A stretch of DNA of 28,232 bases. Origin: JBFMDN01 sp040753915 (lineage in GTDB: Bacteria; Desulfobacterota; Desulfomonilia; Desulfomonilales; Desulfomonilaceae). A program made the translations under genes and the position numbers. Under the pieces are notes generated by a model. It searched no databases and had not been told where the DNA came from. It worked only from the letters and a program-made list of their open reading frames with translations. Below, piece after piece: positions 15,719 to 22,854 of the stretch. The DNA is taken from the NCBI GenBank assembly GCA_040753915.1, contig JBFMDN010000070.1, positions 1 to 28,232 on the forward strand. Reading direction: 5' to 3'. Position 1 is the stretch's first letter. Every line of letters starts with the position of its first letter.

Positions 15719-16423
15719 ATGAGAGAAGCAACAGGTCTAAGTTCCGTTATGCGTATAGATGACCTCATAGCAGCTCAGAAGGCAGGATTTGTAATTACAT
15801 GTCGGTCTTCTTTTGAGATAAGCGAGGTTGATTTCACACATATGGACAAGGAGTTCCAGGCGGTCCTCTTCTTCTGTCGGTTTTCCGGCACAATAGGCGG
15901 AGCGAAATACAGCTTCCGAAAATGTTATGCACGCGGTTGCCCGCACAATCTATGCCCTCACGTGTCCCAAGCTGTCATGATTGCTAACCGGTATTTACAG
16001 AAGGATTACCGAAGATTGAAAGAGGTGGGCATTGACGTGGAGGCCAAGCTCTTCACTTTGGACGGCATGATCGTGAAGTTCCAGGATTTCAGGGAAGAGC
16101 AAGGTCCCACTCTCACACTTGAGGACTATATCCATATTGCTCGAGAAGGTACCCACGTCTCAATGCGGACCGCTGTCGAGTACCTCCCTGCTGTGGAGAA
16201 TTTCGGGAATCGAAGTGAGCGCCGAACCTTTTTGCTGGCAGACTTCGAGGTTACAACTCTGGGGGCAACTCACCGGTGTCAACGGTGCTTTGCGTGCTAC
16301 GCGACCGACAATGAGACGCAGGAGAAACTTCGTCAGGTGCGCATAGCCAATGACCGGTTGGCTAAGCTTTTCAAGGAATTGGATCAAGCCGGAATCACAT
16401 GCGAGAAAGAGTTTTTCAGATGA
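15719..16423 (+). CDS. Cysteine-rich protein of unknown function after dsrE
   Basis: A 234-residue soluble protein that I do not recognise. Cysteines are at 28, 53, 69, 74, 79, 187, 190, 193 and 228. Two groups stand out: KC-x4-C-x4-CPH (69-81) and RCQRCFAC (C187-x2-C-x2-C193), with histidines adjoining the first. Such groups could bind one Fe-S cluster or metals; no standard ferredoxin motif is complete. The C-terminal quarter is helical (DRLAKLFKELDQAGI). ATG 15719 follows GAGG by eight bases. The frame runs open back to 15533, but that part has no protein-like pattern. It lies 196 bases after dsrE on the same strand with no visible terminator, so it is probably the last operon gene and may be an electron or sulfur partner. 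Confidence 0.75.
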   Translation: MREATGLSSVMRIDDLIAAQKAGFVITCRSSFEISEVDFTHMDKEFQAVLFFCRFSGTIGGAKYSFRKCYARGCPHNLCPHVSQAVMIANRYLQKDYRRLKEVGIDVEAKLFTLDGMIVKFQDFREEQGPTLTLEDYIHIAREGTHVSMRTAVEYLPAVENFGNRSERRTFLLADFEVTTLGATHRCQRCFACYATDNETQEKLRQVRIANDRLAKLFKELDQAGITCEKEFFR

Positions 16424-16499
16424 CAGGAGATTTCCGTATCGGCGTCCTAGACAAGAATATCCCTTTGGTGTAGCGGGTTGTCCTTAACAAGAGAGCGTC

Positions 16500-18221
16500 A
16501 TGCGACTGAACCTCCAAAGCAGGCTCTTAATCTTTCTCCTGTTTCCGGTGGCGCTGATCAACATTTCTACCTTTCTCTGGGGGCTTGTTTACAGTCGAGA
16601 GACCTTGATTGAACAGTGGATTCGTGCCGCGAACGTGAAGCTTGGCTACGCAGCCGATCAGATAGGGCGTAGACTGAACGAGAAGCTCACAATAGTCAAG
16701 GCGATCCAGCAGGCCAACTCCGCCCCCCAGGGGCCGATCATTAAGGCCTTCCTGGTTCAGTTGCTTCTGTCAACCCCAGAAGTGAGGTTCGTGGACATCC
16801 GCAGGCCTTCAGAGGCATCCGCCGAAGGCAGTGAGCAAGCCTGTCGGTCTCCATCAGACACCGGGGCCACCCGAGGGCACGCCGGTGATTTGTTTCCGGA
16901 CGATGCGGATCGAAACCGTGTCAGTCTTCTGGTCGATACCGGGTACCATTTCTTTGACATCGTCAGTCGTTACCCGGAGACGATTTCCGGAGGTTGTACG
17001 GAGCTCAAGGTCCGCATTCAATTCAACAGCTTGATCGATGAGGTCCGAGCGCTGCCCCTGTGGGAGGGAGGCAAGGCATTGCTGATCGACTCCGACGGCC
17101 TCTGTCTAACGGCTACAGACCCGGCGTGGGTAGGTGGTCGTCTGAGCGATTTCGAGCACCCCCTCGCTAAAACGATCTTGCAGGAGATACGCGGGCGTGA
17201 CTCAGGGGTATTCTTCGGCGAAGGACGGCCGCCTGATCTCGTGATGGGGTTCCAACGAATTGCGTCCACTGGCTGGTACCTTGTGCTCTACGCGGAAGGT
17301 TGCGAGATTTGCCGGCCCATGATCCGCTTTCGCTGGGTATTTATCGCGGCAAATGTTGCCTCACTGGTTTTCATGGTGATCTTCGTCTGGCTTGTGATGC
17401 AGCCGATTGTGCAGTCAATAAAGGGGCTCTCTGTTTGCGCGGAAGAGGTGGAACATGGGAACTACTCAGTGAAACTGGTAGAGGATAGGCTCGATGAAAT
17501 AGGCCAGTTACAGCGGCGTTTTAACAAAATGGTTGACGGATTGAAGCAGCGAGACATCATTCAGCAAATGTTCGGAAGATACGTCGGGGGCGCTGTCGCC
17601 GGAGAACTTCTCAAGAGTGCCGAAGGTCTCGACCTGGGCGGTCAAGAGAAAATCGTTACGATCCTCATGGCCGACCTGCGGGGCTTCACACTCATAGCCG
17701 AGAAGCTTCAGCCCCGTGCGGTGATCACCCTCTTAAATCGCTATCTTGCAAGGATGATAGCGATTATTGAGCAACACGATGGAATCATCGTGGATTTCTT
17801 TGGTGATGGCATCCTCGCATTTTTTGATGGGACTGAAGACGACGTCTCGCGACGGGCCACAGATGCTGTGCTATGCGCCATCCAAATGCAACAGGGGATT
17901 AGACAAGTGTCTCAAGAGAATCTAGCGGACGGCCTCCCCGAAATAGAGATGGGAATAGGAATTCATACAGGCCAAGTGATCGTGGGCAACGTCGGGTCCG
18001 AGAGCAGGGCAAAATATGGAATTGTCGGATCACCGGTCAATCTTGCTCAGCGTCTGGAGTCGATTGCCGCAGGAGGAAAGATCGTTGTCTCGGCCGAGAC
18101 GTATGAAAAGGTCTCTCCCACCATTAAGATCAGCGGGAAGTCGAAGGTTTGTTTCAAGGGATTGAATGACGCTAAGGATGTCTTCGAGGTTGAGTATGAG
18201 GACCATACCCACCGCGTGTGA
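16500..18221 (+). CDS. Membrane-bound class III adenylate/guanylate cyclase
   Basis: A 573-residue protein with transmembrane segments at about 9-30 and 276-302 flanking an extracytoplasmic sensor region (a cache-like domain; includes VDTGYHFFDIVSRYPE and TGWYLVLYAEG). A HAMP-like linker (~303-350) and a C-terminal cyclase domain (~375-570) follow. Metal-binding aspartates are in MADLRGFT and FFGDGI, and the NLAQRLES motif keeps the catalytic Asn and Arg. The lysine that usually precedes the F-x-G-D motif and selects adenine is phenylalanine (VDFFGDG), and the partner aspartate position reads YGIVG. Nucleotide preference is therefore uncertain. The protein probably couples an external signal to cAMP or cGMP. 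It stands alone, 76 bases after the cysteine-rich gene. Confidence 0.9.
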   Translation: MRLNLQSRLLIFLLFPVALINISTFLWGLVYSRETLIEQWIRAANVKLGYAADQIGRRLNEKLTIVKAIQQANSAPQGPIIKAFLVQLLLSTPEVRFVDIRRPSEASAEGSEQACRSPSDTGATRGHAGDLFPDDADRNRVSLLVDTGYHFFDIVSRYPETISGGCTELKVRIQFNSLIDEVRALPLWEGGKALLIDSDGLCLTATDPAWVGGRLSDFEHPLAKTILQEIRGRDSGVFFGEGRPPDLVMGFQRIASTGWYLVLYAEGCEICRPMIRFRWVFIAANVASLVFMVIFVWLVMQPIVQSIKGLSVCAEEVEHGNYSVKLVEDRLDEIGQLQRRFNKMVDGLKQRDIIQQMFGRYVGGAVAGELLKSAEGLDLGGQEKIVTILMADLRGFTLIAEKLQPRAVITLLNRYLARMIAIIEQHDGIIVDFFGDGILAFFDGTEDDVSRRATDAVLCAIQMQQGIRQVSQENLADGLPEIEMGIGIHTGQVIVGNVGSESRAKYGIVGSPVNLAQRLESIAAGGKIVVSAETYEKVSPTIKISGKSKVCFKGLNDAKDVFEVEYEDHTHRV

Positions 18222-18264
18222 CGGCGTAGTACGCGACACGCTCGCGCTTTGCGGGAAAGCCGCC

Positions 18265-18438
18265 TCATAGTTTCAGGATGGCTTCGGGTCGTTCAACGGA
18301 CCAGAGTATGCCTGACCCTTCCATGCGCCTATTAATCAGATTTCTCAAGGTGCTCTCCACTATCCCCGTAGCTATGGGAAGTTTCTCGGCCAAATAACTC
18401 CCGATGCCATTCAATTCCGGCCTCTCGTACCGCTTTTC
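18265..18438 (-). pseudogene. C-terminal remnant of a transposase (ISKra4-like)
   Basis: The minus strand reads LPIATGIVESTLRNLINRRM followed by EGSGILWSVERPEAILKL and a stop at 18265-18267. This closely follows the C-terminal signature of ISKra4/ISLre2-type transposases (G-S/T-G-V-V-E-x-x-C-K-x-L-x-x-x-R-x-x-x-S-G-M-R-W-x-x-x-x-A-x-A-I-L-x-L). The frame is closed by a stop just upstream, at 18439-18441, so only about 58 codons survive. It marks past insertion activity in this gene-poor stretch. Family name is from motif memory only. Confidence 0.6.
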
Positions 18439-18568
18439 TCAATCTCAGATCCAAAATTACTTTAATCAGACCCCAGATCCATACGAAAAGCTAGGCCCGA
18501 AATTCTCGTTGTCAAAAAAATCGCCAAGAAAAGAGAGCCTTGAAATGGGCTTGACGACCGTCAGTCCG

Positions 18569-18642
18569 AGCAAGAAATAAGACCTGACCCCACGCTTGTT
18601 TGTTGTACTTTTCCTCCCTTCTCGAACTATTGAATCAAAGAC
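18569..18642. repeat. Fragment of the short inverted-repeat element, copy C
   Basis: GAGCAAGAAATAAGACCTGACCCC at 18568-18591 matches the right end of copy A in shorter blocks (GAGCAAGAAA, CCTGACCCC). The following CTTGTTTGTTGTACTTTTCC and CGAACTATTGAATCAAA match the left interior of copy A. The order right end then left part indicates a rearranged or tandem remnant. It lies directly upstream of the small exported protein gene and probably overlaps its promoter region. Confidence 0.6.
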
Positions 18643-18676
18643 CCGAAACTCAAGCACAAATGAAAGGAGAATGGAA

Positions 18677-18916
18677 ATGAAACGTGTTGGAATTACGGTG
18701 ACAGTGGGTGCATTTCTTGCGAGTGCCATGATGGGAATCTCTGATTTCGCAGAGGCGCAAGGAAACAAGTCGAACATCGTTGGTCCTGCTCCGCTGACGA
18801 TGCATACAAGATCTTCAAACCCCAATGTGGTAAAGATCGACAAGAAGGCCATTCAAAACGCTCAATACAGGGGCGTCAGCAGGGTGACACCAATACCTAT
18901 CCCCCGCCCACGATGA
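18677..18916 (+). CDS. Small exported basic protein of unknown function
   Basis: A 79-residue protein with a clear signal peptide: basic MKR, hydrophobic VGITVTVGAFLASAMMG and an AEA cleavage site before QGNKSN at about residue 27. The mature part is about 52 residues, basic, with no cysteine, ending in a proline-rich VTPIPIPRPR tail. ATG 18677 is chosen because AAAGGAG (18663-18669) lies seven bases before it; the ATG at 18671 would be too close. The gene stands alone between repeat fragments and is followed by a strong hairpin. I do not recognise a family. A short secreted peptide or cell-envelope protein is possible. Confidence 0.65.
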   Translation: MKRVGITVTVGAFLASAMMGISDFAEAQGNKSNIVGPAPLTMHTRSSNPNVVKIDKKAIQNAQYRGVSRVTPIPIPRPR

Positions 18917-18977
18917 AAAAAAGCCATCTGCGGTTTGGTGGGATCAGTCCCCGGCTTCACTACCGTTGAAACAACGC

Positions 18978-19011
18978 GGAGGACATCCGGTTGAACGGCC
19001 GGATGTCCTCC
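18978..19011. terminator. Strong hairpin after the small exported protein gene
   Basis: GGAGGACATCCGG (18978-18990) pairs perfectly with CCGGATGTCCTCC (18999-19011) around an eight-base loop. It lies 60 bases after the stop of the exported protein gene. There is no following T-run, so classical intrinsic termination is not assured; mRNA stabilisation or a repeat hairpin are alternatives. Confidence 0.5.
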
Positions 19012-19023
19012 ATGAGTAGCAAG

Positions 19024-19167
19024 GGGTCAGGTCTTGGTTTTCGCTGTTTTCTTTCTCACTGAGTTCTCCTGGTCACCGTAGAGTAGTGGAGCCCGACATG
19101 CGCCGAGATTTGCTGTTGGGAATGGCCATGGTGACCGTTAACCTGAGCCGGAAACAAGACCTGACCC
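19024..19167. repeat. Short inverted-repeat element, copy B (MITE/REP-like)
   Basis: The 144-bp unit begins GGGTCAGGTCTTGGTTTTCG and ends CGGAAACAAGACCTGACCC, giving terminal inverted repeats of about 20 bases with few mismatches. It is clearly related along its length to copy A (7845-7991). Neither copy encodes a transposase; mobilisation in trans is assumed. Confidence 0.8.
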
Positions 19168-19265
19168 ATCGTTCCATCGTTTGCCGGGTGCCAGGGAATG
19201 TCAGGGTCAAGGATGGTGTGCGGGGCGGTAGGAAAATTCGGATTCAGGGCCAATTCCAGGCTCTC

Positions 19266-19808
19266 TTACGCCAGAAGGCGTTTGTTTGCAGTGATAACCG
19301 GAATGCCGGAGTCTTTGAAATCCCCGTCGTGGGTGAGCAGCTTCAGTCCATTTCTTCGGCACAATTCCACAATGACTTGATCGTGAAAGTCCGGACGCTT
19401 CGTCGCGTAATCATTGAGGAACGAATTCATATCCATTGACTCAATCCCAGTGTCTATGGGCCGAGCTTGTTTAATGATGCTCCGAAGCGCAGCAGCGATG
19501 GCAGCAGCGACCGGCGCAAAATCAGGATGCTTGCGGTACTGCTTGAATTCGTAAGTACCTGACCTTCTTGTCCAAATGCCAAACTCCAGCCTTGAATATC
19601 GGTTGACGAATTCTGACAGCACCAGCACATCCACAAACATCGTGCTTCTTGCTTTGAGAATCCACTTCAGAGCCTGAGAATAGACCTTCGCTCGCCAATC
19701 CTCGGGTTCCTGTGGGCCATAAAGATAAAGCCAGACGTTGGCGTCAACGAGCAAGGCGTCCGAACTGGAGAAGTGGTAGTCCCGAATGTGGAAGGCTTCA
19801 CTGCTCAT
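19266..19808 (-). CDS. PIN-domain protein
   Basis: A 180-residue PIN-fold protein, a family of Mg-dependent RNases that includes VapC toxins. The first acidic residue is in LLVDANVWLY (Asp22), the second in LSEFVNR (Glu66), and the later ones in FHDQVIVEL (Asp143) and LTHDGDF (Asp161/163), followed by the terminal IPVITAN strand. The set is complete, so nuclease activity is plausible. Its start overlaps the end of the STAS-like gene by 11 bases, so the two are translationally coupled. VapC toxins usually have a small DNA-binding antitoxin; none is present here, and the partner would instead be the STAS-like/GHKL pair. This argues for a regulated effector rather than an ordinary VapBC pair (inference). 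Confidence 0.87.
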   Translation of the reverse strand: MSSEAFHIRDYHFSSSDALLVDANVWLYLYGPQEPEDWRAKVYSQALKWILKARSTMFVDVLVLSEFVNRYSRLEFGIWTRRSGTYEFKQYRKHPDFAPVAAAIAAALRSIIKQARPIDTGIESMDMNSFLNDYATKRPDFHDQVIVELCRRNGLKLLTHDGDFKDSGIPVITANKRLLA

Positions 19809-20160
19809 CGTCTTCCTCCAGAGCAGCCTTCCTAGCCTCCGCGAACCGAGAAGGGTCTTGAAAATAGGTTTTTGCTGTTTCCACGACCCGCTTCAGCAAA
19901 GCAAGGTCGTCCGGATCCATATCCTTTACCGAAAGATTCGCCCGAATCTCGTCTTCAGAAAACACCCCGTATAGTTGCCCGATTGCCGCGTTCAGGAAGG
20001 CCGACGTCAGGCTCGTGATGTTCATAAAAGACAACGAGACACTCCGGCCTTGCTTTATGGCTTTCTCAATTCGTTCGTAAACCTTTTCGCCGTCGTCTGA
20101 CGCTACGCAAAGCGGGCTTCCGACGATTTCAAAAACGGAAAGTGCTATGCTTTCTTTCAC
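19798..20160 (-). CDS. STAS-like (DUF4325-type) protein
   Basis: A 120-residue protein resembling the STAS-like DUF4325 family. RSVSLSFMNITSLTSAFLNA corresponds to the conserved V-x-L-x-F-x-x-V/I...S-x-F-L segment, followed by IGQLYGVFSEDEIR and a helical acidic C-terminus ending EEDDEQ. Such proteins are commonly encoded beside GHKL ATPases, by analogy with SpoIIAA/SpoIIAB anti-anti-sigma and anti-sigma partners, where serine phosphorylation switches binding. Several serines and threonines in the SLTS segment could serve. It begins 24 bases after the ATPase gene and overlaps the PIN gene, placing it between sensor kinase-like and effector proteins. Confidence 0.75.
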   Translation of the reverse strand: MKESIALSVFEIVGSPLCVASDDGEKVYERIEKAIKQGRSVSLSFMNITSLTSAFLNAAIGQLYGVFSEDEIRANLSVKDMDPDDLALLKRVVETAKTYFQDPSRFAEARKAALEEDDEQ

Positions 20161-20184
20161 CTGTTCTCTCCCTCTATGCCTCTT

Positions 20185-21057
20185 TCAGAAAATGTCCGCT
20201 TCGGACAACTCCGATTTCAAGCAGTACGATCGCACATCAGAAGTGTTTATTTCTATGCTCACGACGGTACCAGGGAACGCACCCTTCAAAGAAGTCTTTC
20301 GGGTGCCACCTTGTTCGAGGTACCAATAGCCTTGGTCGGAAACAATCTGCAATCGTCCCCCGTTCAGCTTGATGAACTCGGATAGCAGTTTCAGCCCAAG
20401 GCCACCGGGAATCCGGCCACGCTTTGTGGTATTTGTGCCTTGGGTCGCCCAGTCTATGGCATCTTCTGCCGACAAATCCAGCCCCAGGTTTTCTTCAACG
20501 TTTTGCCGGATTCCTACGCCAAGGTCTGCAACGGAAAAATCCAGCGTGTCTCTTCTCGGAAAATACTGCCCACAACTGAAAATGCCCAGTCTTGTTCGAG
20601 AATGAATCACCGCGTTGCTGAAAATCTCGAAGACGCTCTCTCGGAACTTCTTCACAAGGCCGGCAGACATCCGTGGCATTTCCGACCGCCGAATGAACTC
20701 CTCTTCTATATAAGCGGCAAAATAACGGTCGTCTTTGGCCGCGAAACGGCGATAAGGGATTGTGGTGCCCCAAGTGTCGGGTATCCGCTCCCTACCATAG
20801 TTGCTCAGAAAGCCGTTTTTTGACAAAATCCTTTCTACGTCTGGCGGGATAGCGGCCAGAGTGATGGAATTCACGTTGTCGCCGAGACGGTAAAGAATAG
20901 CCCCAAATGCTGCACACATATCGGCGTCAAACCAACTGACCCGACTCATATCGATCTGGATTTCATCAAAAATGCAATCCTTGGTCTGGGCGTGAAGTGC
21001 TACCAATGCCTCGTAGCCCGCAAGGGAATGCCGAATGTCCGGTAGGGCGACTTTCAA
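20185..21057 (-). CDS. GHKL ATPase with N-terminal STAS-like domain
   Basis: A 290-residue protein. Residues ~25-75 resemble a STAS domain (IFDEIQIDMSRVSWFDADM). The C-terminal half is a GHKL/HATPase domain with N-box FRESVFEIFSNAVIHS (Glu144, Asn148), G1 box DLGVGI (178-183) and G2 box GGLGL (218-222). No phosphoacceptor histidine region is seen, so it resembles anti-sigma or serine-kinase-type ATPases rather than a complete histidine kinase. The start is a TTG at 21057 overlapping the upstream stop as TTGA, with GGAGG six bases before it inside the upstream reading frame. Translation is therefore coupled to the now-frameshifted upstream gene. With the downstream STAS-like and PIN genes it forms a compact minus-strand operon. 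Confidence 0.85.
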   Translation of the reverse strand: MKVALPDIRHSLAGYEALVALHAQTKDCIFDEIQIDMSRVSWFDADMCAAFGAILYRLGDNVNSITLAAIPPDVERILSKNGFLSNYGRERIPDTWGTTIPYRRFAAKDDRYFAAYIEEEFIRRSEMPRMSAGLVKKFRESVFEIFSNAVIHSRTRLGIFSCGQYFPRRDTLDFSVADLGVGIRQNVEENLGLDLSAEDAIDWATQGTNTTKRGRIPGGLGLKLLSEFIKLNGGRLQIVSDQGYWYLEQGGTRKTSLKGAFPGTVVSIEINTSDVRSYCLKSELSEADIF

Positions 21058-21597
21058 ACCGTGACCTCCACGACCTTCGTGGTGTCGTTAGCGAAAACGT
21101 CTATCACATTCACGGCTATCTTGTACCCGCCGGGCTTCTCATACACGTGCTCTCCGCTGGTCAGTTCCAAGTTCCGGTCTCTGCGGGTGCGATAGCTTTG
21201 CCATCGGTTCTGAAGGACGTAATTCCCCATGGAAAAAGGGCCTTTTCCATAAAGGTTGATAGCTCGTAGTCCGGAAACGGTCCAGAACAACGTGCATTGA
21301 AAAGGAGCGGCCTTCGTGAGAGCCCCTGAGACTCCTGGGACCCAATCGGCTCGGCCCAGACATCAATCATAACGTACTCAAAGCCAAGCCCCCCACCAGA
21401 AACCGTCCTATGACTCGGTGAAGGCTCCTTTCGAGGATAAACGGATACTCAGCGGGTCGCAAGCCAGTAGGCCCGAACACCTCTTCCGAAATTCTCTGGC
21501 GGGCTAACCTCTCCTGCCACCGGCAAACAGGCCGGTCTGCACCCCCGAATACCCAGAATGAGGAACCTCGCCCAAGGTGACGACACTCGGCTCTTGA
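21054..21597 (-). pseudogene. Frameshifted gene with a PKD/Ig-like tail, upstream of the GHKL gene
   Basis: Protein-like sequence runs through three frames. ERSLHRVIGRFLVGGL ends at a G6 run near 21390. The next frame continues GFEYVMIDVWAEPIGSQESQ up to PFPDYELSTFM. After an AAAAGGCCCTTTTT tract near 21240 it continues GKGPFSMGNYVLQNRWQSY to the stop at 21054. The last part, H-x-Y-x-K-P-G-x-Y-K-I-A-V-x-V-x-D then NDTTKVVEV, resembles a PKD/Ig-like β-sandwich end. I recall similar tails at the ends of some DNA methyltransferases, but that link is weak. Two indels at homopolymers mean either decay or assembly error. The tail supplies the ribosome site for the next gene. Confidence 0.6.
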
Positions 21598-21770
21598 CAA
21601 GCATTCAATATTATTGGTGGGTTATATGTGCTCCGATTTGCCACGGCCTGCAAACACGGTAAGAATACAGCTAAGAACCGGAAATCCCGACTGCTTTACT
21701 GACCCAGCCTTTGGGGCTCCTCCCGTTACGGCGCGGTGAGACAGATGAACTTCATTCACCTGAAAACGCG

Positions 21771-21807
21771 AAAAACCGGATTGCATCCGATTTGCATCCG
21801 GCTTTTT
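21771..21807 (-). terminator. Intrinsic terminator of ssrA
   Basis: On the minus strand AAAAAGCCGGAT and ATCCGGTTTTT pair (one G bulged) around a 14-base loop that itself has TGCA complementarity, ending in a T5 run. It lies 35 bases after the tmRNA CCA end. The A- and T-runs on both sides would also let it work on the plus strand. Confidence 0.75.
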
Positions 21808-21841
21808 GTTGGTCTGTTGTCAATAATTGCGAGTAGTTAAC

Positions 21842-22196
21842 TGGTGGAGGCGGCGGGAATCGAACCCGCGTCCGAAGATCTTCAGCCTAAGGCCTCTACA
21901 TGCTTATTCCAAGTTTTGGTTCTCGTCCGATAGGCCCCCTCGGAACGGGTCCGTCACGGACCAGCCTGTCTTTTATTTCGCCTCATCCGTCCCAGGCGCT
22001 AGGACTCGGCTATCCTGCTAACCTCGTCTCTTCCACCTCCGCAGGAGAGAGAGCGGAGAGACGCCAGCCTTACGCGGCTAGAGCGTACTCGGGTTCGTTG
22101 GCGAGTATGTTTAGTTTCCGGCGGATTTGCGAGTCACCGGAGTGCTCGGCATGCAACCTTGACCTCAACTATCCCCGTCGAGACCAGATCGCCCCC
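21842..22196 (-). ncRNA. ssrA: Transfer-messenger RNA (tmRNA)
   Basis: The minus strand starts GGGGGCG, pairing with CGCCTCC before the terminal ACCA to form the seven-pair acceptor stem, and contains the T-arm GGGTTCGATTCCC. The proteolysis tag is encoded at 22070-22102 as ANEPEYALAA followed by TAA, with GCC as resume codon and the standard A-L-A-A ending recognised by ClpXP/ClpAP. The RNA is about 355 bases, a normal one-piece tmRNA. It rescues stalled ribosomes together with SmpB, encoded just upstream on the same strand. Confidence 0.98.
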
Positions 22197-22205
22197 TATG
22201 AAGGT

Positions 22206-22234
22206 AGTATAACGCCTACACAGTCTAGTGACAA
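22206..22234 (-). promoter_or_regulatory. Sigma70 promoter of ssrA
   Basis: On the minus strand TTGTCA (22229-22234) and TATACT (22206-22211) are separated by exactly 17 bases. The tmRNA 5' end lies nine bases after the -10 box, so little 5' processing is needed. The short gap to smpB suggests ssrA is transcribed from here independently. Confidence 0.82.
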
Positions 22235-22342
22235 CCCTTTCTCCCCTGGGTTCCCAAGATTGCCCGAAAGATTCGGCGAAATGCGGCTACAGCTCACGCT
22301 GAGACGCTCGGCAGTGACGTGGAGCCCTCCCAGAATCTGCTA

Positions 22343-22816
22343 TCACGAGCTTCTCTGCCGAAATTTCAGCATGCGCTCGAGCTCACGGCGCTGATCCTTC
22401 TTCTTGATGGCTTCCCGCTTGTCAAATGTCTTCTTTCCCTTTCCGAGCCCGAGAAGAACCTTCACCTTCCCCTGCTTGAAGTACAATTGCAACGGGATCA
22501 ACGAATAACCCCGCTCGGTTACCTTACCCATAAGCTTCCGGATTTCCCGTTTGTGGAGGAGCAGCTTCCGGTCCCTCACAGGATCGTGGTTCTGGCGATT
22601 GGCTTGCTCGTACGGAGAGATGTGCGCATCGACAAGAAAGACTTCCCCGTCTCGAAACTTGCCGTAAGAGTCTGACAGGTTAGCCTTCCCGCTTCTGAGG
22701 GACTTGACCTCGGAGCCCTGCAACGCTATGCCCGCTTCGATCGTATCTTCGATCTCGAAGTTGAATCGAGCCTTCCGATTTTTGCAGATGATTTTCGTCT
22801 GTTCCTGAGATGTCAT
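22343..22816 (-). CDS. smpB: SsrA-binding protein SmpB
   Basis: A 157-residue protein of full family length. Recognisable segments are NRKARFNFEIEDTIEAGIAL, GSEVKSLRSGKANLSDSY, AHISPYEQANRQNHDP, RDRKLLLHKREI and the basic C-terminal tail KGKKTFDKREAIKKKDQRRE, which enters the ribosomal decoding site. It binds the tRNA-like part of tmRNA and is required for trans-translation. It lies 38 bases downstream of ptsI and 146 bases upstream of ssrA, all on the minus strand. This is a common smpB-ssrA pairing that lets both components be made together. Confidence 0.98.
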   Translation of the reverse strand: MTSQEQTKIICKNRKARFNFEIEDTIEAGIALQGSEVKSLRSGKANLSDSYGKFRDGEVFLVDAHISPYEQANRQNHDPVRDRKLLLHKREIRKLMGKVTERGYSLIPLQLYFKQGKVKVLLGLGKGKKTFDKREAIKKKDQRRELERMLKFRQRSS

Positions 22817-22854
22817 GCTTCCCTTGAATCGCGTCTCTTTTCCCGCGAACCGGC

